Positions 11,928 through 24,200 of a stretch of 64,000 nucleotides of DNA are shown here, piece by piece (within the stretch, counting starts at the first letter, position 1; each line of letters starts with the position of its first letter). The notes under the pieces are model-generated. The model had not been told where the DNA came from, ran no database searches, and worked only from the letters and a program-made list of their open reading frames with translations. Source of the stretch: Mesostigma viride (Eukaryota; Streptophyta; Mesostigmatophyceae; Mesostigmatales; Mesostigmataceae); assembly GCA_009746045.1 (NCBI GenBank), contig RPFO01000264.1, positions 682,001 to 746,000 on the forward strand, given 5' to 3'. The position numbers were made by a program, and so were the translations under genes.

Positions 11928-13364
11928 TGGTATCGGAGGGAAAGTTCCCCACCTTTGAGACGACTTTGAACGACATTCTTGTGACCATGATGAAGCCATT
12001 TTACCCTGCCGGCGCATATAATTGATGGCGGCAGCGTTGTTACGTAATTTCGTGAGCAATGTCGTGAGGATTCATACGTCGCAGCATTTTGAATTTGAAG
12101 TTCGGCGGAACGGGCAGAAATTTCATGGGTCGACAGGCCTGGGCCAGCGCAGCCACGCAGGCGAGTTGTTATATGTGTCAAAGCCAGCGGAACTTTCATG
12201 TTTCGGGTTTGCTGTGGGCTGGCGCCGCCTGGCGTTGAGCCCCGCATGGCGAGGTCAAGGCTCTGGTTCCAGCTGGGTGCAGACTTTTTTCTCTTTTTCT
12301 GTACCAGTGACCTGCGCATCAACATGTGGCTCGGAGCGGACGTCGGCTGGAATTTTGCGAGCAACCAGCGCAACGGATTATCGCCATTTTTGGTGGCGCA
12401 GCCTGCGGAATTTCCAGCATTTTTTGTCGACGAGGACTGCCTGCCTACCGGCTTTTTGTTGGCGATGAAGATGTTGGCCAGGAGTGCCAGCATGGTCTCT
12501 CTTTTGAAGCTGGCTATGCCAGTGGGTTTTTGATTTTGAAGCTGGTCAGGAGTACCAGTGAGCTGCATGTTATTTTAGAAGCTCTAAGCCAAGGGAGCTT
12601 GTGACATTTTAAAGCTGACAAAAATATTTGCCCCCACTTATTTCTTGAGGGGGGGGTGTGTTGACATGAGACTGGCTCGCGACGACATTTGTGGGGCCTA
12701 ACGTGGCCTGTGGTCTGTATTGACCTACTTTGGGATGTACGCGCCTGGTTTGCATGCAATCTTGGTGGTCAGCTGTGTTTTTGAGTGGACTTGGCAACCT
12801 AGTATGTGCAGCCTAGTGTTTGGCCAGTCTGGGGGTTGGGATATGTCCAACCTGTTGGGTGAGACCTTGATGGCTCACTGTTTGGGAGCGCTCTGGGGGA
12901 AGTTCTTGGTTGACTTTCCATGCTCGGGACCTGATCACTCCCGGGAGTTTGTTGGCACGACGGCGTGCCAGCGTGGGGCCGTGGAGGCCTTGGGACCGTG
13001 GTGGTCCATTTTAGGGCTATTGGTAGCCTGATGGGGCAGTGTTTGCCCATGTGTGCTATTCCTGGCAAGTGTAGTTGTTGTGACTTATTGCTGTGTTTCT
13101 GCATCAGACCTGGGACGCTGGGGCTGTCAGTTTATACCTCTAGGGACGCCTGGATGTATTTTGGAAGAGACACAGGCATGTAGCACCTTTGTTGTTATGA
13201 CCAGGATGGCATTTTTCCAGTGAATTTGTTGCTGGATGGTTCCTTGGGAGGGGCTTCCCGGGTAAGGGGGGGTTGCTGGGGTATGTTGTACCCGGCAAGC
13301 CCTACCCTAGTTGAGGGGGGACTTGACGTTCATTGGACCCTGCACTGGCAACGTGCAAGGGGGG
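11928..13364 (+). other. C1 interior, no recognisable gene
   Basis: Open stretches exist (for example about 12022-12533) but the frame differs between C1 and C2 because of small indels, and none shows gag, protease, RT or integrase motifs. The bases are well conserved with C2, which points to RNA-level constraint or recent shared origin rather than coding. Confidence 0.6.
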
Positions 13365-13963
13365 TGTCAGGGTTTTAGTATAAACCCTGGATGTGCCCGT
13401 TTGCCAGCCTATGTTATGTTGTGGCCAATCTTCTGTATTTTCTGGCCAAGGATATTATTAGGGCTGAGTAGGGCTTGCCGTGTTCTTTCCGGCGGTACTT
13501 TTCTTATGACGGACAGTTGAGTATGCACAAAGATATTAGGTGCCGAAGTTAGGATTAATTCGGCTCTACCTTGTGGTTGCATGGTACGACTTGTAGGGCG
13601 TGAGTATCTCGTGCCATTTGGCGGTGGCTAACTCCTAGCGCCGCGCAATAGTGGGTTCGAATATTGGTGCCGAATATTCGCATCATTGCCTAGTGGATTT
13701 TGTGTGCCAGTTGTTCAAGTCGAGACACTTTATGTGTTAAGTTAACGTAGGGATAATGTGTGCAGCCGACATTGGACATTGTTTAAGAGGTCGGCGTGCA
13801 CCTTTTCACGTTACCTGATGGTGGGCCAGTTGCCTTGTGGCTTGGCAATGGACACCGGTCACGGTCCTTAAATTCTATATATGCGTCTTTTATTGTATTA
13901 ATGAAATGAGTTGTGCCGCAACATTTGAGCTCATTCGTTGACGCATTATTAGGATTTTTGACA
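13365..13963 (+). repeat. C1 3' LTR
   Basis: 599 bp, ends GGATTTTTGACA, then the CTTAG target duplicate. Confidence 0.9.
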
Positions 13964-15009
13964 CTTAGATCGAGTCCCATCATCTGGAGAAAGAGCTTGG
14001 AGAAGTACCTCAGGTCTGTCTGTGGTCTCTCAGTCTCTCCAGTTGATCCTTGTCTGTTTCAAGGTAGCCATGATGGGCTGCCAGCGTTTGCCTCCCTGCA
14101 TGGTGATGATCTGCATCTCCTGGGCCATCCCACTTGGCAAGAGCTGACTCTGGCCAGGATCCAGAAACGGTTTGAACTGGGTAACATCCAGTACATGGTT
14201 GAGAATGAGCCCATGGTGTTTTGTGGAATGCAGGCAACCTTGATCCATCAGCAGGGTACGTGGTCCATCAAGCTGGAGGGTGGTAAGGATTATCCCCAGC
14301 AGATCATAGATGCTTTGCAGGAGCCCATCACTCAGGCCAGATGTGCAACAATACGGGGTATGTTGGCATGGCTGGCCAGCATTTCCTGAACTGTTGGTAT
14401 TGAGTCGGTTGACCGATTCCCAACTGGTTGAGGTGGGTGCTGAGAGAGTGGTAGAGGCTGTTCGCATGTCTCCCCCTCTCATGCTGGGTCCTCTGGATTT
14501 GTACAGGCCTTTTGACATGGTGCTCTATGTGGACAGTTCTATGGATAGTAGGAAGGTCACAGAGGTCAGGGGCCGTGCAGCAGCATTAATATCCCTGGTG
14601 CAGGAACAGTCCTCTCTGGTCTGCTGGTACAGTCGGTTGCAGAAGAGGGTAACTCTCAGCAGTGACATTGCTGAGTGCAGGGCAATCTGTGAAGGGCTTC
14701 ATACTGCTCTTTACTTGAGGGAGCTATTTTACCAGCTATGTCAAGTGGCTTCCTGTCGGTTGCAGATGCACATGTGCACTGGTAAGAACTGACAGCATGG
14801 GCATGGTGCAGTTTGTGCACAGGCAGCTGGCCAGGAGCAGGGACCTTGATTACTTGTTGCTCAAGGAAATGTCTTGCTTAGTAGCTAACATTGAACATGT
14901 GGCTTGCGTGGACAACCCTGCAGATGCTCTCACCAAGCTGGAGGAGAAGGCTGAGCTGCAGTACCCTCTGCTCCGTGGGCTCATGGCTTCCAAGGGGGGA
15001 GAGCCATAG
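13964..15009 (+). pseudogene. Element D RT C-terminal half and RNase H
   Basis: Resumes exactly where D was cut at 11328. RT continues with SSPIIWRKSL, SPVDPCLF and LHGDDLHLLG (GDD near 14105), then EPMVFCGMQATL. After frame changes near 14390, RNase H follows: YVDSSMDSRKV, LSSDIAECRAICEG, then TDSMGMVQFVHRQ from about 14790 and NPADALTKL. The protein is close to A but clearly diverged. Stops and shifts make it non-functional. Ends at TAG, 15007-15009. Confidence 0.8.
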
Positions 15010-17288
15010 TAGACCAAACAGCCTTGCTCTAGGTGGGAGGCATCCCAGTGGGCTGGGCAGCCAAGTGTTGGCTGACAGCAGGTTCTTCAGAGTTCAGACA
15101 CACTCTGCTGGACAGGGGTCAGGGTGGAGTCACTCCCCTGGCTGAGAATTTCGCCTGGTCCTGTCATGGGGCTGCAGAAGAGTCTTTGTAGTGGGCCAGA
15201 GACTTTGTAATGGGCCTTGGGTCTTCATGGAATGGACCCTGAAAGGGCAGCCCAAGTGTTGGCTCTAACAACAGGTTGCTGTACATTTGTATATATTCTC
15301 TGTAATCAACCTGTTGCATGCTAATAAAAACCCTGGTTGTGTGACCATGTTGGACGTGGCTGCCAGGGGCCTCACTATGGATTATACTTCTTTATCTAAT
15401 AAAACATAATCATGTTACTGTCATGTCATGTTGTTTGTAATGTTCAGTTCCAGGATCTGATCCAAACCTGGAGGATATGGGGTGGGGTTCGATTCCCCAG
15501 CTCAGTGACCTCAGCCTGGCATGTGTGAATCCTGAGTTTATCCCTCGAAGTGAGGACATGGGCTCCCCATGTGTTGGCTATCATTTGTCAGGGCTCTCTC
15601 AGTCTTTGGAAGGATTTAAAAGATAAGGGAGGCTCCGTGGCGGGCGCCATATGAACGGGCGCCTGTGATAACTGGAAGACCAGGAACTCACAATAGTACG
15701 TTCATGGGGCTCCTCTATCCAAACTCCTCTGACTAAGTGAAGACCTAACTTTAATCTACACCAGGTCCCCAAAGAAAGGGTTGGGATGTCATGTGGGTCA
15801 GAGGGCAACCTTTGAACCAATGAGCAGGCCTAGCTAATATTTGGAGGCACCTCAGGTTCCAAAAGAAAAGGCAGGTCTGGTCTCTGGGAGGGATCAGATG
15901 TCTGAAGGCTTGTGGGGACAGTGGCTGATAGGTTCTCAGGCTGCATGGTCCAAGCTCCAAAATATAGCATATTGGGGCATCAATGTGCTAGATGGATGCA
16001 GGTTGAGGAGACCTTTCCAACGCCGTGTCAACCGCCTAGAACAGACGAGGGACTAGAGAGATATCAGGTCCCGAAGTACTGCCGACCGGCGGGCGGGGGC
16101 GGTGCACTCTCAGGGCATAGTGGGCAGGACACGTGGCAGGCAGTGCCTGCACAGGCTTAGCTGAACCATCTGTAACGTGCCAAACCCATCGGCCAGGCAC
16201 GTTGGGAAAGATCGTTTCTATCTACGGGACTATCGTCCCGGTTTGTTGCCTGCCTGAGTAGGAAGGGTGATCACTATTCTATGGGCTACTTGGTGTCATC
16301 ACAGCGTAGGCCCAGAGCCTGCCTTATATTAATTACCTTCTTGTATTCTTGCAATTGCAGTTGTACAAGGTTATGTGTCGAACACGATTGTATTAAAAGG
16401 AATAGATTCGTGGCTCAGATTAACTGACGGGGTGAGTCGGCGGATTGGCGGACCACTGTCTTGTCCATCGTCCTCGCACGCCTTTATGCCAAGCAGTGCC
16501 ACTAGGTCGGCACTCCGCACCAGCTGGCTGATCCACTCGTGTGGCCCAAATTCACCCGTCACTAAGTTACGGCCTGAAGTTCATTGTAGTGTGCCGAACT
16601 ACGGGTCGAACATAGGGCTGATCGACCTCTAACCATGTCCGTGGTAACCATCGTTACGTTATGCCATCGGACACACATCCATCCATATATATCCCAATGT
16701 CACCAATATTACTCTAGATATCGACTGTCGGCACCCTCGTATACACATGCAGAGATGTGCCGGAAGGTATGGACTTCAAACCACCCTAGGTATCTATCTC
16801 TTTTGCACGTATCTTTTTATACCATATTTCTTTTGCCAATTAACCTTCTCGTGCTCGCTAGGCTCGACCCTAGTCGGCACGCTACACCATCACGTGACTG
16901 CAGGGACACAGAGTACTGAGGACGCAAGGGTCCTATGGCTATAGTAGAAGCCAGTAGCCAGCCAGCAGGTCTGCAAGGATGTAAGTCCATGCAGGACTGT
17001 CTGTGGCAGGTCCTGTGCTGTCCTAGACACCTGTAGGATAGCCAGAGATTTCTGTATGCTGCCCGCAACGAGGATGCAGGGCAGCGATACGAGGCTCTGG
17101 CAGAGAAGCGTTGCACTGCGTTGCTCATGACCGAGGAACAAGGATGGAACGAGGTTGCATATAGCTCGAGGCTCAACGAGGCAACGAGCGTCTTCACACA
17201 CGAACCTTGGTCGTCACGACGAGTGGCGAGCCTATCGAGGGTCGTAGGCCTGGTGTGAGGATAAAGGTTGCTAGCCAGCAGCCTAGGG
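15010..17288 (+). other. D 3' region and unassigned DNA
   Basis: No gene recognised. 15010-15600 is the D 3' untranslated part (repeated AAGTGTTGGCT, AATAAAA near 15332 and 15400). Near 15985-16030, TAGATGGAT...CTTTCCAACG resembles the early part of LTR A, hinting at a decayed D 3' LTR starting around 15975, but its ends and a second copy are missing. 16640-17280 shows nothing I can assign; the short open frames have no known motif. Confidence 0.35.
15483..15499 (+). promoter_or_regulatory. T-arm-like hairpin in D 3' region
   Basis: TGGGG / TTCGATT / CCCCA: perfect 5-bp stem and 7-nt loop as in a tRNA T-arm. No acceptor, D or anticodon arm is found around it, so it is not a tRNA gene. Confidence 0.6.
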
Positions 17289-18735
17289 TCATTCCAGCCA
17301 GCAAGACCAGGAGCTCACAAGCTCTGCTGACGAGTTGCTGTGCAAATGGCGTGGGATAGCTTGTAAAATTTTTGCTATGGCCGCGTCGGCTTCGGGGTGG
17401 GGTTCATTTTGGAACAGCGAGGTGTAGAAACGATGTCCACTTTCTAGGATGGGGGTTGTGGCCGTGTGTGTGCCTTGTTCATCCTGGATTTCTGAGATGA
17501 TTGAGTTGGATTTTAGTGGTGGAATAAGTGCGAAAAATCTTTTGTCATGCGTTCGCCTACCTGATGCCACCACAGATTTTCAGAGTCTAAAGCTAGGGCG
17601 TGTCTTTCAAAACGGAGTTTGTCGAGTTCAGTTTGTGAACTTTGAAGTCGAGCTTGTTCGTAGTGGTTTAGGTGGGGTTTAAGCTGTAGCTTGTTGACTA
17701 TGCGTTGGTGAATTCAGTATGCGCGTCCTTTCTCGCGACGTACGTTTAGGGAGTAGGAATGTGAATATGCTAGCATTTTGGCTAGGCCTTCCTGCATCCA
17801 CGTGCAGCAGTCAGTGTAGCTATCCTTGTGAGTTCGCCAATTGCTCCAACGCTGCATGATCTCAAAATAAAACTGATCGTCTTGTAGAAGAATTTTATTG
17901 AGGCGAGGTATGCCTGGGCCCCGTGGTGCCTGGGTGTGATGGGCAAGCGTGACAATGCATGGGTAGTGGTCTGAGAAGGCTGTGGAGCGTTCTACGCTTG
18001 CGTGGCAGACTAATAAATCGGCCCATTTGGGCGTGATATATAATTTATCCAAACGACGGGTTGTGCGAACGCCCAGACGAGTGGCCAGCCAAGTGTGCTC
18101 CTGATCCCGTGACCGAATGACATCCTGCAAATTCAGGTCTAGAATGTGTTGGTAAAAGGAGGCTGTGCGGTGGGCAGGGTGCTCGTTTAGATCCCTCATA
18201 AGTACTATTTCTTGGCCGTTTGAGATGAGATCAGAAACCATTGCAAATATATGCTGGTAGAAAAGGGTTTGTTCAGCCGGCATATATTTGTTCAGCCTTG
18301 CGGGCGTGGTGAGAGCGCTCCTTGCTGGCCTTGGCCTCAACAATCTTGGCTGGGCACTCGTACGTGTCATGCTCGCGGGATTTGAGGCAGGTTTGGCAGA
18401 TGATGTCATCGTAGTTGATTTGAGTAGTGATTCGGTTGTTGCCAGCAGTTCCGTGTCTGCCGGGCATGTCCATGTGAGGATGTCAGGGATGCACCTGGGG
18501 TTATTACCGGAGTAGCCCCGGGGAACTTCCATAATAAGGTCGGTGCCCTGGTTGTTCACCCCTAACTCCGGGTTGAAGTGCGGGGTGAAGCCCATGGTGG
18601 CGGTTTGAACACGGCGGATGAGCGCTTTGCTGTCTGTCGTCAATAGAGGTGTGTTACTGTCCTCGACGACGACCAGGTTGCTGACACTGCCATACTGTTC
18701 GATGAAGTTGCGGAGGAGAGGGCCGTCCAGGAAGC
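17289..18735 (-). pseudogene. LINE: ORF1 C-terminal part, endonuclease remnant, start of RT linker
   Basis: Minus-strand non-LTR retrotransposon. From 18735 downward the ORF1 frame continues that of 29642-30043. It carries the second half of an RRM-like fold and then, one frame over near 18470, a zinc knuckle CQTCLKSREHDTYEC (C-x2-C-x5-H-x4-C). The ORF2 endonuclease follows but lacks its N-terminal half. Visible are VLMRDLNEH, RLDKLYITPKW and SDHYPCIVTL, which match the APE-type late motifs. A further frame (17573-17289) has the linker ISEIQDEQG and FYTSLF typical just before RT. The RT itself is absent: sequence stops matching below 17289. Confidence 0.75.
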
Positions 18736-19187
18736 AGTTAGATGAGATGCTTAGGCTGACACACGGATTTCCGGCCTGCGCGCCGCGTATTGCCTACCGC
18801 GGCTGAGCGGGACACCTCAGTACTGTACGGCAGGTCGTACAGTCCTGAGGTGTCATGTGGACTGATGTGCAGTTAGTGCCAGACTGTGCCTAGGCTCTAG
18901 CTCGACCCGCCAGATCCGGGTTATCCGGGTCTGACGGGCCGAGTGTAGTCGATGCTAGTGACGTGGTCACATGGCATTGCAGTGTACAGTTGTCCACTGG
19001 TAGACGCTGCAGGCAGCGCTGCCATAGGCATATAGGCGTAGCACTGGGGAGTGCCACAGCACCGAGTTTGCACACGGCAGAGTTCCATTCCTCACTCGTT
19101 GAGTTTCCCTTGTATTATTTGCATACTACAATCTCTCTCCACTCTCATCATCATTGAGTTGTCCGCCGCTATCTCGGCTTTCCAACT
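18736..19187 (+). repeat. F 5' LTR (452 bp)
   Basis: Ends AGTT/AACT. Contains a strong hairpin at about 18809-18852: GACACCTCAG ... CTGAGGTGTC with CTGTACG/CGTACAG inside. Followed by TGGACCGAAAAAATTTGC, not a standard initiator-tRNA site. Confidence 0.9.
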
Positions 19188-21765
19188 TGGACCGAAAAAA
19201 TTTGCAATGGCTTCCAACAACAACGCTGACAACACCAACACCAACAAGAAGGGGCGTGCGCCGACCAGGCGCACTTCCCCAAGGCTCTCGCCGGAGGGTT
19301 CGCCCTCCGCCACCGTGCGGGTGACGCCAAACGTCACCTTCAGCACGGTGGTTGCTGATAACCCGAGGCGTCGGACCCCGCAGGTGGGGGCCGGCGCCCC
19401 GGGGCAGGCAAGAGGTCGCACGCTTGCCGCCGGCGGTTCGTCCGCCATGGCACCCGGGGGGCAGGAACCCCGGGCACACGTGTGACACCCCCGTCGCAGG
19501 TGGCGGGGGACGTGAGCGTAGCGACTCCTCTGAGGAGGACGGGCAGGTGCCGCCCGTGAGGCCGCGACCCTCGCTCGAGGTGTCGTCACAGACTCCCGCG
19601 ACGTCGGGAAACCTGTCGGTGGGCCGCCAGCTGGCCACCATGGATATTGATCGCTACGGCGAACATGTCCCGCCCCCCGTCCAGTTCGGGCTTCGGCCCT
19701 TCTATCTACCCCTGGGGGAGTTACCGGATTTCATTCCGCGGTGGCGGCGTGGCGTCTCCGGAAGGCTTTTAACCTCAATTTTGAGGAACAAATGACGTCC
19801 TTTGATGTGCATTTTGTTCGGACGACCATCGAGCGCCGGCTGCAGTTGGGCTTCCATCCGATACACGTGGCGATCTGGCTGCGCTGTTTTGCCACCATCG
19901 CGGTTCAGAACCCGGGGACGGCTGATCAGTGGGCGTCAGATCTGCGCCAGTGTGAAGCGCTGCAGGTGGTGGCAACGCGTGAGCACGCGACCTTCACCCC
20001 GTTGCCTCAGTGGCCCCAGGTCACGCCAGTTGGCTGGGGGGACGTGAGGAGCCAGGCGGCTGCGATGCCGCCTCCGGCTGGGCGTGGGGCGGCAGGCGCC
20101 CCCGACACACCACCGGGTGGTGAGACCACCCAGGGCCCTCTGGCAGGTCAGAGGGCCCACACTCAGCAGCCGGCCCCCCCGCCAAGCGCAGGGGGCCAGG
20201 CGACTGCTGAAGCTCCCGGGGTTGCAGGGACCCCAGTGGCGACACCAGCTCCCGGGACTGCAGGGACCCCGGTAGCGACGCCGGCGCCTACGGCGCAGGC
20301 GGGGGAGGTAACTCCCATGGAGGGTGTCTCCGGCCCCTCCAGCAGCTCAGGTGGGCAGGTCACCTCCAGGCGCACCAAGGACAAGGGCCAGGCCGGGGAA
20401 GGCGGGCCCACGGGTCCCACCCGGGCGCAGGAGCAGCCTGAGGTGATGGAGGGTGATCTGTCTGGGGATGACATGATCACCCTGGGGGATGATGAGCAAG
20501 TGTGGCGGGCCATTGAGGCTGCCACAGCATCCTTTCGCGGGCTGGCTGACAGAACTCAGCAGCTGCACATTGCTGAGGCGGGCAGCCTGGTTTGTGCGAT
20601 CATTACGCACTTGCTGGGGTTGCCCAACCTCCAGGAGCACACCCGTGCAGTGTGCAACTCCTTGCTGCCTGCCCTGCAGGCCCTCCTTGCAGGGAGGAGG
20701 GTCCAGGGTAACAGGGCGCGCCTGGTGCGACACCTGGAGCGCCTGCACAACGCCATCTTGGTAGGTTGTTGCCTACCTGGCTGCACCATGACATTACTAA
20801 CCCTACTGACGATGACGTGTCTCTCTCTCCCACCACCTTCCATAACTGGGAGGAGGCCCGCAGCAGGAGGCGGGAAGTCACACACACTAACAACCCTACA
20901 CAGCCCACCCATATGCATGTTGCCCACCCATCCTACTCAGCCCATGTATGTCCCTCCTCCTCAGCCCCCTCATGTAGTACCTCCCACTCAAACTTTCTCT
21001 CCAGTGAATGCTGCAGCAGCACCCTCATCTCCCTCTCCCCCCGCGTCCCCCTCCCGTTGGCCTGTTTACAATGAGAACCGTCCTGTGGATAGGATCAATG
21101 TCAGGGGGCTGCCTGAGGGGCACACTAGGGAGCAGGGAAATCATGTACTTCTGTCTCTCCAGTTAGCCAGGGAGGAACTGAATGTAAAGAACTGGTTTGG
21201 GTCTCTCATGCAGGGGGATTTTTACCATCAGTCTTCCACTCAGATTCAGAATCTCATTCTCATCTTCCAGCGTAGGTATCCCAGGTGGCAGGATACACAG
21301 GCTAAGGCAGTCTGGGAGAGCTTCCTGAGGGCGCTCACTGACCTCCTCTCCATCCCCGCCTCGGTGGATATGTATGGGGCATTTAGGTGGGTAGAGGAGT
21401 ACCATGTCAGTTCCTTAGACTATGTGGCTGAGACCAAGAAGTACGAGCTAGCCATCAAAGCCCGTCCTGATGTCCAGCAGCTAGATCACAAGTTCTTGCT
21501 GCATGCCTTCCTGGAGAAACTTAAACTTGACAAAAACACATATGCTATGCTTGCAACAGGGCTGGCTAAGCATTGGGAGAACATGAAGGAGGCCCTGGAT
21601 TACATCAAGCTGGCCCTGGCCCCCCTCAGCAAGGGGGCCATGGGCACCTCAGTGAAGAGGGTCAGGGGGGAGGGGCAGGAGGAGGAGGATAGGGAGCGGG
21701 AGGATAGGAGCAAGAGGCCTGTCACCATGGCAGAGGTGAAGTCCCTGCTGGGACAGATGTTTAAG

Positions 21766-21909
21766 GGCAAGGGCAAGGGCAAGGGCAAGGGCAAGGGCAA
21801 GGGCAAGGGCAAGGGCAAGGGCAAGGGCAAGGGCAAGGGCAAGGGCAAGGGCAAGGGCAAGGGCAAGGGCAAGGGCAAGGGCAAGGGCTGGGGCAAGGGC
21901 AAGGGTAAG
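21766..21909 (+). repeat. GGCAAG hexanucleotide repeat, coding (Gly-Lys)n
   Basis: About 24 units of GGCAAG with one GGCTGG interruption near the end, giving a basic Gly-Lys ladder just before the Asn tract. A basic RNA-binding role is plausible by composition only. Confidence 0.95.
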
Positions 21910-21942
21910 GAGCAGTCTCCCTCCAAGGGGGGCAGCTCCAGC

Positions 21943-22724
<782 letters not shown>

Positions 22725-23277
22725 GAAGCAGGACAAGGAGGACAAGTCTTCTCAGCGGTGCACCCGCTGTGGCATGAAGTACCACCTTCGGGCGACCTGT
22801 CGCAAGAACATGCCCGAGTTGAAGGACCACGACGTCCTGTGCCACAAGTCCCACGGGCCGCCCCACGGCGACCCAAAGGACTGCAAGAGGCCTCCTTACA
22901 AGAAGTGTGAGTCTCCCTCTCATGCTGGCTTGATTGTGCCTGCTTCACCTCTTTCATCTGCATGCCCCACTGTCAGAGCAGTGAGCAGTTCTGGAAAGGT
23001 GTTACAGTTGGTTTCAGAATACTATGTCTCTAAACCCACATTCACTTCTATTGTTCCCAAGGTATGCAGGGTGTTCCCTTCAGAGGACACTCATATCAGC
23101 ATTCAGGAGCTTGCTTTACAGTTGCACTTCCTTTATGGGCATGAAGTGAGTGCAGAGGTGGTGGCAGCAGCAATAGGGGGGGCAGCACTCAGACGTGCTT
23201 GCCAGGTGGTCAGATCCCACTGCCATGCATGCAGCATTGTCAGTTCAATGCACCTGAACCCCCTAAGTGGCATGTAG

Positions 23278-24200
23278 CTACCCCACCTAAGTGCAAGGGC
23301 AGCCGGGTGGTAGGAGATGTCTTTCATATAAAAGGACAATCTTACTTGGCACTTAAAGATGCATGGTCAAGGTACACAACCATTGAACCATTACCTGCAT
23401 GGGATGGACAAGACACAGTTGCTCAGGGCTCTCTTCATTGCTCAGGCCAGGTACTACCCTGTGGAGGCATTGCTATTGGATCAACAGTTCACTTGTCTTG
23501 CCAATGAACCAGGGTGTGAGGCTATTGATCTGGCAGGGCTAGAAGATCATGAGAGGCAAGGCATCATTGAAAGGGCTATCAGGTCCATTAAAACCCCTGT
23601 AGCCAAGGAAGATGGTAATCTGCTGGCTGACAGTGGGTCATATGCTGACAGAGCCCTGTGGTCCACCAGGTTGTGCCAAGTCCTCAACAGGAGGCCACTC
23701 ATGAAAACCCCACAAGGGGTGGTCATTACACCAGATGGATTGCATGCAGGCATATATCCACCTGAGGTATTAGCCCTATACAACGCACTGCGAGCACATA
23801 CAGCTACATAGCAGGTTAGCTGTCAAGGATGCAAAGCATCCACGTCCCACCTTCAGAGAAGGGGATCAGGTCCTCTTCTACAAGGAGTCGGGACTAGGCA
23901 AGGTGGGTACCTGGCATGGGCCAGCCACCATCCTAACATTTAACACCACTGGCAGGACAGTGCAGGTTAAACACAATGACACGGGTAAGGTTCACAGGTG
24001 TTCACCGCACAGGATGAAATTGTATTTTCCAACTGTGTCAGACGTGGCAGAGGAGGAAGAGCTGTTGGCCGACAGCCCTGTACAACTGCCTGGCATCCCA
24101 GCGTTGCCCAGTGAGTGGTTGTTTGGAACACCCACTGGTGAGTGTGAGAGCCACAACCACTGTGACACCCAGGTCACCCTTGATGATTGCAGGCAGTCAC
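23278..24200 (+). pseudogene. F integrase
   Basis: Follows gag in a -1 frame, then shifts again near 23400 and 23810. Core motifs: VVGDVFHIKG (first Asp about 23316), LLLDQQF (second Asp 23479) and RQGIIERAIRSIK (Glu 23569), giving D-x29-E. Then NRRPLMKTPQGVV and, in the C-terminal domain, GTWHGPATILTFN and VHRCSPHRMKLYF. The enzyme would insert the element cDNA into the genome. Frame breaks make this copy defective. Confidence 0.8.

Larger units (their letters stand above)
11329..13963 (+). mobile_element. Non-coding LTR element C1, complete, inserted in D
   Basis: 2,635 bp with 599-bp LTRs (TGTCAGGG...TTTTTGACA), 5-bp duplication CTTAG (11324-11328 and 13964-13968), primer site TGGTATCGGAGGG right after the 5' LTR and a polypurine tract GCAAGGGGGG right before the 3' LTR. 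The 1.4-kb interior has no gag or pol motif, so it is a LARD/TRIM-like element needing enzymes from elsewhere. Confidence 0.9.

Noticed and set aside
12022-12604. Open frames of 90-150 codons inside C1 and C2
   Set aside because: Base sequence is conserved but the frame shifts between the copies, and no known motif is present.
11329-13963. Repeats read as a CRISPR-like or tandem array because LTR C recurs
   Set aside because: They are paired LTRs with target duplications, primer sites and polypurine tracts.
15470-15510. Possible tRNA gene at the T-arm-like hairpins (also 42490 and 4670)
   Set aside because: Only the T-arm is present; no D arm, anticodon arm or acceptor stem can be drawn.
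15975-16630. 3' LTR of element D
   Set aside because: Weak similarity to LTR A near its start only; no second copy, no AGTT/AACT ends and no target duplication, so not annotated as an LTR.
19092-19641. Minus-strand frames of 165-171 codons over the start of F gag
   Set aside because: Antisense shadows of the GC-rich gag N-terminus and LTR; no motif and no own context.
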